Shown here piece by piece: positions 43,691 through 53,154 of a DNA stretch of 64,000 bases. How positions within the stretch are numbered: position 1 is the stretch's first letter; every line of letters begins with the position of its first letter. A model generated the notes under the pieces. That model saw only the letters and a program-made list of their open reading frames with translations, was not told the origin of the DNA and searched no databases. The stretch comes from JBBRWO01 sp964388455 (GTDB lineage Bacteria > Actinomycetota > Coriobacteriia > Anaerosomatales > JAAXUF01), in the NCBI GenBank assembly GCA_964388455.1, contig CAYMAN010000007.1:1-64000 (forward strand). The letters are read 5' to 3'. A program made the position numbers and the translations under genes.

Positions 43691-43789
43691 CGTCGCTCCC
43701 CCTCGTCCGTATGCGTCATATGTAGCGTACCAGTGTACCCGACCGCGCCGAGCCGCACGAGGACGCCCGCAGCGACCGTTGGGGATGCA

Positions 43790-43822
43790 AGAAGGCCCCA
43801 CCCGAGTTCGGTGAGGCCTTCT
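43790..43822 (-). terminator. Terminator after the glycine-rich multiheme cytochrome gene
   Basis: AGAAGGCC and GGCCTTCT pair perfectly, with an inner ACC/GGT. On the minus strand the hairpin lies about 47 bases beyond the stop at 43869 and is followed by TGCATCC rather than a strong T-run. Confidence 0.65.
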
Positions 43823-43868
43823 GAGTGATCACGCACAAGCAAACTGCAGAACCACACACTCGTCGCGA

Positions 43869-46463
43869 CTACTCGACCGTGAATGTCACCTTGCGGAGAT
43901 CTTCGACGTTACCGGCATTGTCGACCGAGTAAAAGGTCAGGGTGTGGCTGGTCGGCAAGGCGCCAGCGGGGACGGTGACGCTCGTCCCGGTGTACTCCAG
44001 ACCCTTGTCCAATCGGTACCTTGTGAACGCGAGGTTCGAACCGCCCTCGTCTGTGGCCGTGAGCGCGATGGTGGCGTCACCGATGTAGGAGTCCATCGCG
44101 TCCGACGTGGTGCTCGGAGTGAGTACGTCGGCCCAGAAGATGTCCACGGGATAGTCGTACTTCCCGACGGGCATGAGCGCGCCTTGGGTGAAGATCGCGA
44201 TACTCGTCGCAGCGTAGCTTGTCCCGCCCCCGCCGCCCTTGCCCGCAGCGCCGCCGATGCCGGCATTCCAGCCGCCGCCTCCTCCTCCTCCGTAGGGAAT
44301 CGAGTAGAAACCAGTGCCACCTGTCTGGTTTCCGCCTGCCCCGATCGCAGGGGCGCCACCAGGCACCCCGGGTGTACCTGCGGCGCCACCGCCGCCGCCA
44401 CCACCACCGCCGCCGGCCTCAATCAATGTCTGGGATCCCGAGAACAGTCGAGTCGAGCCGCCTCCGCTACCTGCGCCGTTCGTACCGTCTGTATATGGCG
44501 AGGCGGATGCGCCCTGCCCGTTCCCGCCGTTGGGCCACCCCGGCCATATTGCCGACCAGCTCCACGAGGAGTGCGGTCGATTGGCGGGTTCGCCGACGCG
44601 GACCGAGAGTGTCTCCCCGGGTGTCACCGGGAGCTCGGCCTGAACGCGCCCACCAAGGCCGCCTGGCGCCTCGAGCGGCGGCATGCCGCCATGAGATCCA
44701 GCGGCGCCGTACATGTCGACCGAGATGGTGGTGACGCCACTGGGCACGATGTAGGGCTGGTCCGGACGGGAGAAGTTCGGCCAGCTTCCTCCCGAGATGA
44801 CTTTCCTGTAGCGCTGGTGGAGCTTCGGGCCTCCGGCCGTCGTCCAGAATGGCGGCTGCGCTGCGTCCGGACCGATCGAGGACGGGTGGCACTTGATGCA
44901 GCCTTCGACCATCCTCCAGTTGTTGCTGTCCGGGGAAGACGGATTGCCGTGGCATTCCTTGTTGCACAGGCCGCTGTTGAAGTTGTAGAGCGCAGAGTGA
45001 GCCGACTGCGCCTCTGGGTGGTACGAGGCATGACACGCGATGCAGGTCCCGTTCCACGACGCGACCGCGGACTTCACTCGGCTATCGGGACTCCTGTGAC
45101 ACATGTAACAGTCGTTCTTGTGAAGCACCTGGAGGCTCAGGCTGTGGCACGTCGTGCAGTCCGCCTTGAATGTGCGTCCTGTGTGTACGGGCACGGTCCC
45201 TGTCTGAGCGTTCGACTGGTGTATTACCTGCATGTCGCCGTGCGGGGACGCGCCGTGGCACGCATCGCACGCACTCACGCCGGCGGCGATCGCGTCTTTG
45301 ACGGTCTGCCGTGCACCTGTGCCGTGGCACAGGTCACACTGGTGCTTCACGGAGGAGGCTATCGGGTACTTGGCATGCTCATCGATCAGCGACGTCACGT
45401 GGCATGGCTCACAGTCGGTTGTCGCGCTGACATGCTTCGCAGTCGTGACCGCATCGTTGTGCTGCGGGACCGCTGGGTTCGCGGCTGAATGGCAGTCGGG
45501 GCACGTGAACGGTCCGGAGCCCCAGATGCCGTATTGGGTGTCGTTGGAGTGGTCGAGACGGTGGCACGCGCTGGCCTGCTGCGCCCCGTCACCTGCGCAG
45601 CCCGCGGCCGTGGGAGTCCGGTTGCCGTGAGTGCCGCCGGGGACCGTGTAGCCGTGATCGTGACAGCTCTCGCAGCCTGAGATCGGGTGTGCGGCAGGGT
45701 ACGACGAGTGACACGAGGTGCAGTCCCAGGCGCTCGACATGGGCGGCGAGACCCTGAAGCTCCACGTCTTCGTGGCGGTGCCGCCGTTGGCGTCGCGGGC
45801 GGTGAACACTGCGGTATGGACGCCGGGCACAAGAGGGCTCACCGGCGTGTGCGTGAAGGTCTTGGTGGCGCTTGAGTAGGTCTTTGAGACGACCGCACCG
45901 TCGACGGTCATGGTCGAGGTGAACGACGTGGAAGGTGACGTGAGTCCCGCGCTGATCGTCACAGGCGAACCGGGCAGGACCGCACCGGACGCCGGCGAGA
46001 CCGAGCTTACGGTAGTGGCGGTGCCGAAGTTGAACGTCCACGTATAGGTCGACACGCCACCGGCACTCGTGACCGTCGCGATGACGGTGTTGACCCCCGG
46101 GACCACGCGGTTGCCCGGAGAGTAGCTCATGAGCCGGGCGACGGTGAAGTCGTCAGTGACCCAGACGTCGGTCTCCTGCTCCTCGTCGTAGGCGAAGTGA
46201 CCGATGGGACGGTCGATGCAGACCGGGGCCGGCATGCCGTTTATGGTCATGGTCGCTGAGAAGATCGGCAGCGAGTCATCAGCGGTGACCGCGATCCACG
46301 AGGGCCTGGTCAGGGACGCAGATCCAACCGCGGGCTTTGGTGCCGAGAAGACCGCGGAGCCGGCGGCAGACGCGGAGCTCACGGAACCGAATAGTATGAG
46401 CGAGAGCGTGAACCAGACAACGAGATGGTGCGGTCGCTTGAACCAAGCTTGATTTCGGGTCAA
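43869..46463 (-). CDS. Secreted multiheme c-type cytochrome with Ig-like and glycine-rich domains
   Basis: An 864-residue exported protein. A signal peptide (HHLVVWFTLSLILFG, cleavage near ASA) is followed by two Ig-like domains (to about residue 245) that share DEEQE-x-x-x-WVTDDF with the protein at 50314. Residues about 248-525 hold ten CXXCH motifs, one CX3CH (CNKECH) and a CX10CH (CAGDG...SACH). Residues about 580-765 are a glycine-rich domain with a ten-glycine run and GGGGGTSY, like ALK/LTK-type glycine-rich domains. The last 75 residues are an Ig/OmpL47-like domain. The start is a TTG at 46463 preceded by AGGGGGG. A surface electron-transfer role is an inference. Confidence 0.88.
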   Translation of the reverse strand: MTRNQAWFKRPHHLVVWFTLSLILFGSVSSASAAGSAVFSAPKPAVGSASLTRPSWIAVTADDSLPIFSATMTINGMPAPVCIDRPIGHFAYDEEQETDVWVTDDFTVARLMSYSPGNRVVPGVNTVIATVTSAGGVSTYTWTFNFGTATTVSSVSPASGAVLPGSPVTISAGLTSPSTSFTSTMTVDGAVVSKTYSSATKTFTHTPVSPLVPGVHTAVFTARDANGGTATKTWSFRVSPPMSSAWDCTSCHSSYPAAHPISGCESCHDHGYTVPGGTHGNRTPTAAGCAGDGAQQASACHRLDHSNDTQYGIWGSGPFTCPDCHSAANPAVPQHNDAVTTAKHVSATTDCEPCHVTSLIDEHAKYPIASSVKHQCDLCHGTGARQTVKDAIAAGVSACDACHGASPHGDMQVIHQSNAQTGTVPVHTGRTFKADCTTCHSLSLQVLHKNDCYMCHRSPDSRVKSAVASWNGTCIACHASYHPEAQSAHSALYNFNSGLCNKECHGNPSSPDSNNWRMVEGCIKCHPSSIGPDAAQPPFWTTAGGPKLHQRYRKVISGGSWPNFSRPDQPYIVPSGVTTISVDMYGAAGSHGGMPPLEAPGGLGGRVQAELPVTPGETLSVRVGEPANRPHSSWSWSAIWPGWPNGGNGQGASASPYTDGTNGAGSGGGSTRLFSGSQTLIEAGGGGGGGGGGAAGTPGVPGGAPAIGAGGNQTGGTGFYSIPYGGGGGGGWNAGIGGAAGKGGGGGTSYAATSIAIFTQGALMPVGKYDYPVDIFWADVLTPSTTSDAMDSYIGDATIALTATDEGGSNLAFTRYRLDKGLEYTGTSVTVPAGALPTSHTLTFYSVDNAGNVEDLRKVTFTVE

Positions 46464-46514
46464 GAGACCCCCCCTAGTGTCATCGAATCGGCTACCCCCA
46501 GAGCAGCACCCCGA

Positions 46515-46543
46515 ACTGTACAGATTCGATAAGGTTCTGTCAC
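46515..46543 (-). promoter_or_regulatory. Predicted promoter of the glycine-rich cytochrome gene
   Basis: On the minus strand GTGACA and TACAGT are separated by 17 bases, about 52 bases before the TTG start. The rest of the 46464-46656 gap contains no gene. Confidence 0.45.
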
Positions 46544-46656
46544 CTGAGACGTGAGGACCCGGCCGACGCGGTGCATGGGCCCGATTCACGCCGGCGTTGT
46601 TCGTCCAGACGATTCGGATAGACGTAGTCGATCCTGGGGTCGCGGTGCCCTTGGAA

Positions 46657-47958
46657 TCACGCTGATTCGGAAGGGTCCGTCACCCAGCGCTTCACGAGCA
46701 ATGCGACTGGGTGGGCACACGCGATCAGCACGAACGGGACGTACGGATAGACGTAGCGCGAGAGCCCGAGATAGTAGCCCGCACCCACGGTAATGATCGC
46801 AACGTTGCATAGAAACAACAGGAACTCGTGCCTGGATTTCGACCGGATGCTCAAGGCGATCAGTAACCCAAGTCCCAGCATCATCGCTGAGGCATGGATC
46901 CGGAGCACCCAGTATCCGGATATGCGGAACACCTTGTCCCAGTAAAACGGCATGAGCCACGCTGCCGCGGGCTTCATGACCGCGTACGTCACCAGCACCC
47001 CGCCAGGATCCTCGCTCCATCGATCGGCGAGCCGTTCGCGACCCGCCACGACGAGAGCACGACTCCTGTCTGGCTCGGAAGGCCCCGCCGTCTCAAGCAC
47101 GACATCCATCGCATCGAACGAGCCCGTCCCGTACGGCTCGAATCGCTGGAACGTGCCCTCGAAGAAGGGCGCGCCGCCAAACGAGGTGAACGGAACGAAC
47201 CGGTCGAAGACCCGGTAGTTGCGCACCCACCACGGTGAGAGCGCGACCACGAGCACGAGTATGACCACTATCATCTGTCTCCACATCAGGCGCCACTCGT
47301 ACCGGCGCACAAACAGATAGATCAGCGCGGGAGCCAGAAATCCGAGTGCTGTCTGTCGCACGTACGTCGCCAGCAGGAACACGGCGAGCAGCCACCCGAA
47401 TGTCGCCCAACTCGGCTCGTCAGCGAGTCTGATCAGCTGATATGTCATCAGCAGCAACAGCAGCATGAATGGGTTCTCGCTCAACGGGAGGGTCCCGGTG
47501 TATATCTGCGGCATAGACACGGTGAGCGCAAACGAGGCGATGAGCCCGGTCGCCGTCCCTCCGACTCGCCGTCCCAACCGGTACACGAGGTAGATCGAAC
47601 CCAGCGACATCAGGATGAGTGATGTCTTGACCAGCAGCTGTTCGGCGAACACGGAGTCGGTGACTGCCGAGAACACCGAGAGGAACGCCGGCCAGCCCGG
47701 CATCTGGTATGCCGACGAGCTCACCCCGGCGAAACTGAAGCGACCCGTCTCGGCCATTACCCGGGCAGACTCGGTGAAACGGACCACGTCGATGAAACCA
47801 CCACCGTCGTAGAGAATCCCGGAGTCGAGAAGAGCTGCGATGCGAATCACGGCAGCGAGGGACAGCACCCACCAGATGGAATGCTCGGAACTGATGACAC
47901 TCCGTAGAGCAATCCTCGCGCGCACTATCCGCGTCGACGGCTCAGCGCGCGCGTTCAT
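46657..47958 (-). CDS. Membrane glycosyltransferase, GT39/ArnT-like
   Basis: A 433-residue protein with about ten membrane helices. The N-terminal extracytoplasmic loop has LYDGGGFIDVVRFTESARVMAETG and SSAYQMPGWPAFLSV, typical of the GT-C PMT-2 family (transfer of sugars from polyprenyl-phosphate donors). LRLADEPSW and a conserved Tyr-rich C-terminal region follow. The ATG at 47958 overlaps the stop of the GT2 gene by 17 bases. The pair is the usual arrangement of a GT2 that makes the polyprenyl-phosphate sugar and a GT-C that uses it. Confidence 0.82.
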   Translation of the reverse strand: MNARAEPSTRIVRARIALRSVISSEHSIWWVLSLAAVIRIAALLDSGILYDGGGFIDVVRFTESARVMAETGRFSFAGVSSSAYQMPGWPAFLSVFSAVTDSVFAEQLLVKTSLILMSLGSIYLVYRLGRRVGGTATGLIASFALTVSMPQIYTGTLPLSENPFMLLLLLMTYQLIRLADEPSWATFGWLLAVFLLATYVRQTALGFLAPALIYLFVRRYEWRLMWRQMIVVILVLVVALSPWWVRNYRVFDRFVPFTSFGGAPFFEGTFQRFEPYGTGSFDAMDVVLETAGPSEPDRSRALVVAGRERLADRWSEDPGGVLVTYAVMKPAAAWLMPFYWDKVFRISGYWVLRIHASAMMLGLGLLIALSIRSKSRHEFLLFLCNVAIITVGAGYYLGLSRYVYPYVPFVLIACAHPVALLVKRWVTDPSESA

Positions 47959-48889
47959 GGTCGCTTCTGTCGGCGGCGCGCTCTGCGTACTCGAGTAGTA
48001 CGAACTCGTAAGAGCTTCGGGAGTGGCTCCTGATCGAATCAAGCAAAACCCCACACGCCAGCGAGAGCAGTGAGACTATTCCAAGCGCGATCGCCACGAC
48101 CAGCGTGGGCACCTTGTAGACGAACCCGAATCGAAGGTATTCGGCGAGAGGTGCCAGGAACATCAGGATCGCAGCAACCATCAGCAACCCGGAGATCGAA
48201 CCGAAGAACAGAAGCGGACGGTAGTCTCTGCAGAGTCGCAGAATCGACCGGATGATTCGCGAGCCGTCTGAGAAGGTGCTGAGCTTCGACTCGTTTCCAG
48301 GCGCTCGCTCCACATACGAGATTGGCACTTCCGTGATGGCGAAGCCTTTGTCCAGCGCATGCACCGTCATCTCGGTCTCGATCTCGAAGCCGGCGCACGT
48401 GACCGGGATCGTCTTGACGAAACGTCTGCTCATGCAACGGGAGCCACTCATGATGTCATTCAACGAGCTGCCGAAGATGAGGTTCACCATGACACGAACC
48501 ATTCTGTTTCCGATGCCATGGAAGCGCCGGGTGTTGGTGGAGTCATAGACTCCCGAGCGATCGCCTACCACCATGTCCGCACGTCCGGACTCGATCAGCG
48601 GCCTCATCTCCAAGGCGTCGCGAGCCGAGTAGGTCGCGTCACCATCGACCATGATGTAGCAGTCCGCATCGATCTCACGGAACATGCTGCGAACGACCCA
48701 GCCTTTGCCCTGCCGAGTCTCGGCACGAACAACCGCCCCGGCGGCAGCGGCGATCTCGGCCGTGTCATCACTCGAATTGTTGTCGAACACGTAGACGGTC
48801 GCCAAAGGATCGAGAGTACGAAACTCCCGCACCACCGATTCGATCGTAGCGGCCTCGTTGTAGCAGGGAATCAGCACTGCGGTCCGCAT
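47942..48889 (-). CDS. GT2 family glycosyltransferase, polyprenyl-phosphate mannosyltransferase-like
   Basis: A 315-residue enzyme. RTAVLIPCYNEAATI opens the GT-A fold, VYVFDNNSSDDT carries the nucleotide-contact Asp, VDGDATYSARDALEM is the DxD region, and MSGSRCMSRRFVKT and ETEMTVHALDKGFAITEVPISY complete the family signature. Two C-terminal membrane helices anchor it. The ATG at 48889 is chosen; a GTG three codons upstream is possible. It lies after leuB and before the GT-C gene. Confidence 0.9.
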   Translation of the reverse strand: MRTAVLIPCYNEAATIESVVREFRTLDPLATVYVFDNNSSDDTAEIAAAAGAVVRAETRQGKGWVVRSMFREIDADCYIMVDGDATYSARDALEMRPLIESGRADMVVGDRSGVYDSTNTRRFHGIGNRMVRVMVNLIFGSSLNDIMSGSRCMSRRFVKTIPVTCAGFEIETEMTVHALDKGFAITEVPISYVERAPGNESKLSTFSDGSRIIRSILRLCRDYRPLLFFGSISGLLMVAAILMFLAPLAEYLRFGFVYKVPTLVVAIALGIVSLLSLACGVLLDSIRSHSRSSYEFVLLEYAERAADRSDHERAR

Positions 48890-48946
48890 CTGCGGCACAA
48901 CCCCAATCAGTTCGCATAGTCAGACGCGTGGTGCGTCCGATCCATT

Positions 48947-50056
48947 TCAGCCGAGGCGTCCCGCAACCAGATCGCCCATCGCGACCGTGCCGACGATCAT
49001 CTCGGCGGGGGTGGCGGAGCTGGCGATGTCTCGCGTGCGCCATCCATCGGCAAGCACGCTCTCGATCGCTGCGGCGAGTTCATCGGCGGCGTCGTGCATC
49101 GCGAAGCTGTAGCGCAGCATCAGCTCGACTGAAAGCAGCATCGCCAGCGGATTGGCAATCCCCTGGCCGGCGATGTCGGGTGCGGAGCCGTGGCTGGGCT
49201 CGTAGAGCGCCGTGCCGTCGCCCAGGCTCGCACTGGCCAGCATGCCGAGCGACCCGGTAAGCATCGAGGCTTCGTCCGAGAGGATGTCGCCGAACATGTT
49301 CTCGGTGACCATGACGTCAAACTGACCGGGCGTGCGAATGAGCTGCATCGCCGAGTTGTCGACCAGCTGGTCGATGAGGGCAACGTCGGAGTACTCGGCG
49401 GCGTGAAGCCGGTGGACGACCTCGCGCCACAGACGGCTCGACTCGAGCACGTTGGCCTTGTCGACGCTATGGACCATGTTGCCGCGTGTGCGGGCGGCCT
49501 CGAATGCGATGCGGGCGATGCGCTCGATCTCGTACTCGCTGTAGGCCATGGTGTCGTAGGCGCGCATGCCGACTCCACCGCCGGTCGCCGCACCCTCCAC
49601 GTCCGTCTCGCGAGCGCGGTCGCCAAAGTAGAGGCCTCCGGTCAGCTCACGGACGATGAGCATGTCGACGCCTTCGAGGAACTCAGGTTTGAGCGACGAC
49701 GCATCACGCAGCGCGTCGAATATCTTGACCGGCCGCAGGTTTGCGAAAAGACCCAGCTCCTTGCGGATGCCGAGAAGACCCTGCTCGGGACGCGGTTTGG
49801 CCGGATCGGTCGTGTCCCACTTGGGCCCGCCAATCGCAGCGAGCAGCACGGCATCGGCGGCGTGAGCGCACTCGAGCGTCGCCTCCGGCAGCGCGGTGCC
49901 AGTCGCGTCAATCGCTGCTCCGCCGAGGAGTGCCTCAGTGAAGCTGAAGGTGACGGCGTGTTTGTTGCCGATGACACCAAGTACCTTGACCGCCTCGGCG
50001 GTGATCTCAGGGCCGATGCCGTCACCGGGGAGTAGGCAGATGTTGTAGGTAGTCAT
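48947..50056 (-). CDS. leuB: 3-isopropylmalate dehydrogenase
   Basis: A 369-residue NAD-dependent decarboxylating dehydrogenase of leucine synthesis. [19 protein letters not shown], the substrate arginines in [52 protein letters not shown] and the metal-binding [21 protein letters not shown] are present, and [16 protein letters not shown] is the NAD site. It can also act on erythro-methylmalate in the citramalate path. The ATG at 50056 has GGAGG upstream; the in-frame extension beyond it is not supported. Confidence 0.95.
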   Translation of the reverse strand: MTTYNICLLPGDGIGPEITAEAVKVLGVIGNKHAVTFSFTEALLGGAAIDATGTALPEATLECAHAADAVLLAAIGGPKWDTTDPAKPRPEQGLLGIRKELGLFANLRPVKIFDALRDASSLKPEFLEGVDMLIVRELTGGLYFGDRARETDVEGAATGGGVGMRAYDTMAYSEYEIERIARIAFEAARTRGNMVHSVDKANVLESSRLWREVVHRLHAAEYSDVALIDQLVDNSAMQLIRTPGQFDVMVTENMFGDILSDEASMLTGSLGMLASASLGDGTALYEPSHGSAPDIAGQGIANPLAMLLSVELMLRYSFAMHDAADELAAAIESVLADGWRTRDIASSATPAEMIVGTVAMGDLVAGRLG

Positions 50057-50249
50057 GCGACCTCCACGCTTGCCGGATTCACACTCGGAATGTCGCACAG
50101 GATACCACGGGTCTCCGTGATCGAATCCGTGATCCGACCGACCAGAAAGCACCGACGTGATTCCTCGGCTCAGGACGGGCGGATGCGTCGCTCGACCTGA
50201 TTCAGTGGGAGCGGATCCTCGACAGGGTCTTCGCGCCAGCGGCAACGCA

Positions 50250-50277
50250 GAAGGCACCCCGCTGCCGGGGCGCCTTC
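50250..50277 (-). terminator. Terminator hairpin after the multiheme gene at 50314
   Basis: GAAGGC/GCCTTC and CCCCG/CGGGG stack with one mismatch and a CTGC loop, 37 bases beyond the stop at 50314 on the minus strand. No T-run follows. The remaining bases of the 50057-50313 gap show no gene. Confidence 0.6.
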
Positions 50278-50313
50278 ATGAGCCGAGAAATCAGTCGAAC
50301 GATGCTGCAGCAC

Positions 50314-52422
50314 TTACGGCGCCAGAACCGTGAACACCTTCCGCTTGTGAGTCTCGGTGTTGTATCCGTTGTCGGTGGACCAGAAATCGAGGGTATGCGT
50401 GGCGGTTCCGCTCACAGGTGGTGCTACGACCACCGTCGTTCCGGTCGAGAGCGCGCCACCGTCAAGCTGGTAGTACGTCGTCTTGACACCTGAGCCTCCC
50501 ACATCGGTCCGCGACAGAGTGATCGTCGCCGTACCGACGTACGAGGATGGTGCGCTAGCCGTGGTCACTGGTGGGGTGCGGTCGTACACGCTGTGACATG
50601 CCGTACATGAGGTCGACACGTCGTGACAGTCCCAGCAAAGCGGACCGTTATCGTCGTGCTCGCCCTGATGTGTGGTGAAGCGAGTGTGCGAGGTGGGGTG
50701 GCAACCGGACTGGCTGCACGTGCCGTTCCAAATTATGCCCGCTGCGGGGTTCGGGTGACAGGTGGCGCAGTTATCTCCGTGGATCGACACCAGATTCCGC
50801 GATGCGTGGCAGGAATCGCAGGTCTCCGTCGATGTGTGGTTCGCCGTGAGGTGGAGTGCTCCCGTGTGGCAGGTGGTGCAGACCAGACTCGGGGTCTTGT
50901 CCGCAGCGTGGCATGCTCCACAGTTCGGGCCGGCCGAGTGCAACGTCGCCACGTTGGCCGCATGACACCCGGAGACCACGCAGGATCCACCGGCCGTGTG
51001 AACGGCAGCTGGATGCGGATCCCCGACATGGCAAGCTGAGCAATCGCGGTTACTGCCGGCAATGGCGGCAGCTACTGCGGGGACCGATGACGCGTGACAC
51101 CCATCGCACCCGGGGGCTGAGTGAATGACCGTAAGCGTGGCCCCCACGTGACATCCCGCTGCTCCGCAGGGGGGCGCGGGCGTCACAGCATGCGTTGCGT
51201 CATGGTCAGCGGCATCATGGCATGACCCGCATGCGGTTAGTCCCCCCGCGATCGAGTCCTTTACCTGCTGACGAGCAGCCGTTCCGTGACACACATCGCA
51301 CTGATACTTGAACTCAGCCGCCGACGGGTACTTGGCATGTTCGCCAACGAGCGATGTGAGATGACATGGGCCACACCCGGTCGACGTCGACTCGTGCAGA
51401 GCGGTCATCGAAGCGTCGGTATGACGGGGCACATTGGGATACGTGACGCTGTGACAGTCGACGCACTCGAATGGATCGAATCCACGCCCCATCTCGCCGC
51501 CGTGATCGAGTGAGTGGCATGCCGACGCGGGGTTGATAACCCCGTCTCCGGTGCAACCTGCGGCGGTTGGAACCTGCCCGCCGTGCCTTATCGGATCCGC
51601 GTATGCGCGCGTGTGACACGCGGCGCAGCCGGAAAGCGGATGCGCTGCCGGGTAGGTCGAATGGCAGGTGACACACTCTGTGCCGGTAGACATCGGAGTC
51701 CGGACTGTGAAGCCCCAGGTGCGCGTGACGGAACCGCCGAGTGGGTCTTGCGCCGTGATCTTAACGGTGTGCGCACCCGCTGCGAGCGGAGCCACCGGCG
51801 TGTACGTGAAGGTCTTGGTGCCCGCCGTGTACGCGGTCGGGACGGTAACCCCATCAACCTGCATCGCCGAGCTGAACGTCGAATTGGGCGATGTCAGACC
51901 GGCCGAGATGCTCGCCGGTGAGGAAGACAGAACCGCGCCATCACTGGGATAGACCGCGCTCACGAGCGGGGCCGAGCCGTAGTTGAAACTCCACGAGTAC
52001 GAGGATGTTCCTGTACCGCTGGTGACAGTCACGGCGACGGTATTGAGTCCGGCAACGATGCGTTTCTGGATGTTGTAGCCCATCAGCCGAACGATCTTGA
52101 AGTCGTCTGTCACCCAGATCAGGCTCTCCTGCTCCTCATCGAAGTAGAAATGTCCGACTGGATACTCGATGTTGACCGGTGTGGGAACCCCGTTGAGCGT
52201 CATTGTTGCCGAGATGATTGGAGCGCTCGCGTCGGCACGAACGGAAAGCCACGATGGCTTTTTGAGTGTAACGGCCCCCGATGCGGGACTTGCCGCCGAG
52301 AAGGTCACGCCAGGCGCAGCGAAGGCAACCGGTGACAAGGCCAGTACCACCAGGCAGGCGGCAAGAAGAACAGCTGGAAACGAAATGAACCTCGGACGAA
52401 ATGTCATGTGCGTGGTTCTCAT
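50314..52422 (-). CDS. Secreted multiheme c-type cytochrome with Ig-like domains
   Basis: A 702-residue exported protein, paralogous over the N-terminal 430 residues to that at 43869. After the signal peptide (FPAVLLAACLVVLALSPVAFA) come two Ig-like domains with DEEQESLIWVTDDF, then residues about 250-610 with 14 CXXCH and three CX4CH motifs (CGAAGCH, CVVSGCH, CSQSGCH). One CX11CH (CTGDGVINPASACH) lies at the position of the CX10CH in the paralogue. The C-terminal 80 residues are an Ig/OmpL47-like domain. Up to 17 or 18 hemes are possible. The ATG at 52422 has AAGGGAG upstream. It lies between leuD and leuB on the same strand. Confidence 0.9.
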   Translation of the reverse strand: MRTTHMTFRPRFISFPAVLLAACLVVLALSPVAFAAPGVTFSAASPASGAVTLKKPSWLSVRADASAPIISATMTLNGVPTPVNIEYPVGHFYFDEEQESLIWVTDDFKIVRLMGYNIQKRIVAGLNTVAVTVTSGTGTSSYSWSFNYGSAPLVSAVYPSDGAVLSSSPASISAGLTSPNSTFSSAMQVDGVTVPTAYTAGTKTFTYTPVAPLAAGAHTVKITAQDPLGGSVTRTWGFTVRTPMSTGTECVTCHSTYPAAHPLSGCAACHTRAYADPIRHGGQVPTAAGCTGDGVINPASACHSLDHGGEMGRGFDPFECVDCHSVTYPNVPRHTDASMTALHESTSTGCGPCHLTSLVGEHAKYPSAAEFKYQCDVCHGTAARQQVKDSIAGGLTACGSCHDAADHDATHAVTPAPPCGAAGCHVGATLTVIHSAPGCDGCHASSVPAVAAAIAGSNRDCSACHVGDPHPAAVHTAGGSCVVSGCHAANVATLHSAGPNCGACHAADKTPSLVCTTCHTGALHLTANHTSTETCDSCHASRNLVSIHGDNCATCHPNPAAGIIWNGTCSQSGCHPTSHTRFTTHQGEHDDNGPLCWDCHDVSTSCTACHSVYDRTPPVTTASAPSSYVGTATITLSRTDVGGSGVKTTYYQLDGGALSTGTTVVVAPPVSGTATHTLDFWSTDNGYNTETHKRKVFTVLAP

Positions 52423-52483
52423 TTGTGATCGTCTCCCTTGAAGCATCGTCCCCAACGAGCATAGAGCGAGAGCGGTAATCGAA

Positions 52484-52978
52484 TCAGCTGTTCACGCGCT
52501 CTTTGACTGCGGCGATCAAGCCGCCCTTCTCGATGATGTCTTTCACAAACGGCGGGAACGGCTGGGCCTGATAGGTCTTGCCGGTGGTCTCATTCACGAT
52601 GACACCGGCATCGGCGTCGACCGTGACCTTATCCCCGTTGCTGATACCGTCGACCGCCTCAGGTGCCTCCATGATGGGAAGGCCCGTGTTGATCGCGTTG
52701 CGGTAGAAGATTCGCGCGAAACTCTTCGCGATGACCACGTCGACACCAGCCGCCTTGATCGAGATCGGTGCATGCTCGCGCGATGAGCCGCAGCCGAAGT
52801 TCTCATCCGCGACCAAGATGTCGCCATTCTCTACCTTACCCACAAAGCCCGCATCAAGATCCTCCATGCAGTGCTTGGCTAGCTCCGCAGGGTCGCTCGT
52901 GTTGAGGTAACGAGCCGGGATGATTACATCTGTGTCGATGTCGCGCCCGTACTTATGGGCGGTTCCGGTGAACTTCAC
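52484..52978 (-). CDS. leuD: 3-isopropylmalate dehydratase small subunit
   Basis: A 164-residue swivelling domain of isopropylmalate isomerase. [17 protein letters not shown], the substrate-binding [13 protein letters not shown] and [19 protein letters not shown] are all present, in the short archaeal/actinobacterial LeuD form. The large subunit LeuC is not in the window. The gene is divergent from the flippase-like gene at 53155. The minus-strand TACAAT at plus-strand 53016-53021 is a possible -10 box, without a clear -35. Confidence 0.95.
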   Translation of the reverse strand: MKFTGTAHKYGRDIDTDVIIPARYLNTSDPAELAKHCMEDLDAGFVGKVENGDILVADENFGCGSSREHAPISIKAAGVDVVIAKSFARIFYRNAINTGLPIMEAPEAVDGISNGDKVTVDADAGVIVNETTGKTYQAQPFPPFVKDIIEKGGLIAAVKERVNS

Positions 52979-53154
52979 GGGTATCTCCGTTCGGCAATCA
53001 ATTCTGTGGAAGCCGATTGTAGCAGCCGTACAGGTACGACGACGTGCAGCGCGTCACATAATGCGATAATCGTTCTTGGCTCTGACATCCTCAGTCGCCT
53101 TCAGCTCGTGCCCATCTCGCGCTCACAACGCGTCGACTAGCGTCAGGAAGCGAC

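Noticed and set aside
43944..45488. Open frame of 514 codons on the plus strand
   Set aside because: Antisense to the glycine-rich multiheme gene; it has no signal peptide or domain motif.
43869..46463. Sequencing artefact in the poly-glycine stretch
   Set aside because: The frame stays open on both sides, glycine codons vary, and a plausible C-terminal domain follows, so it is treated as real sequence.
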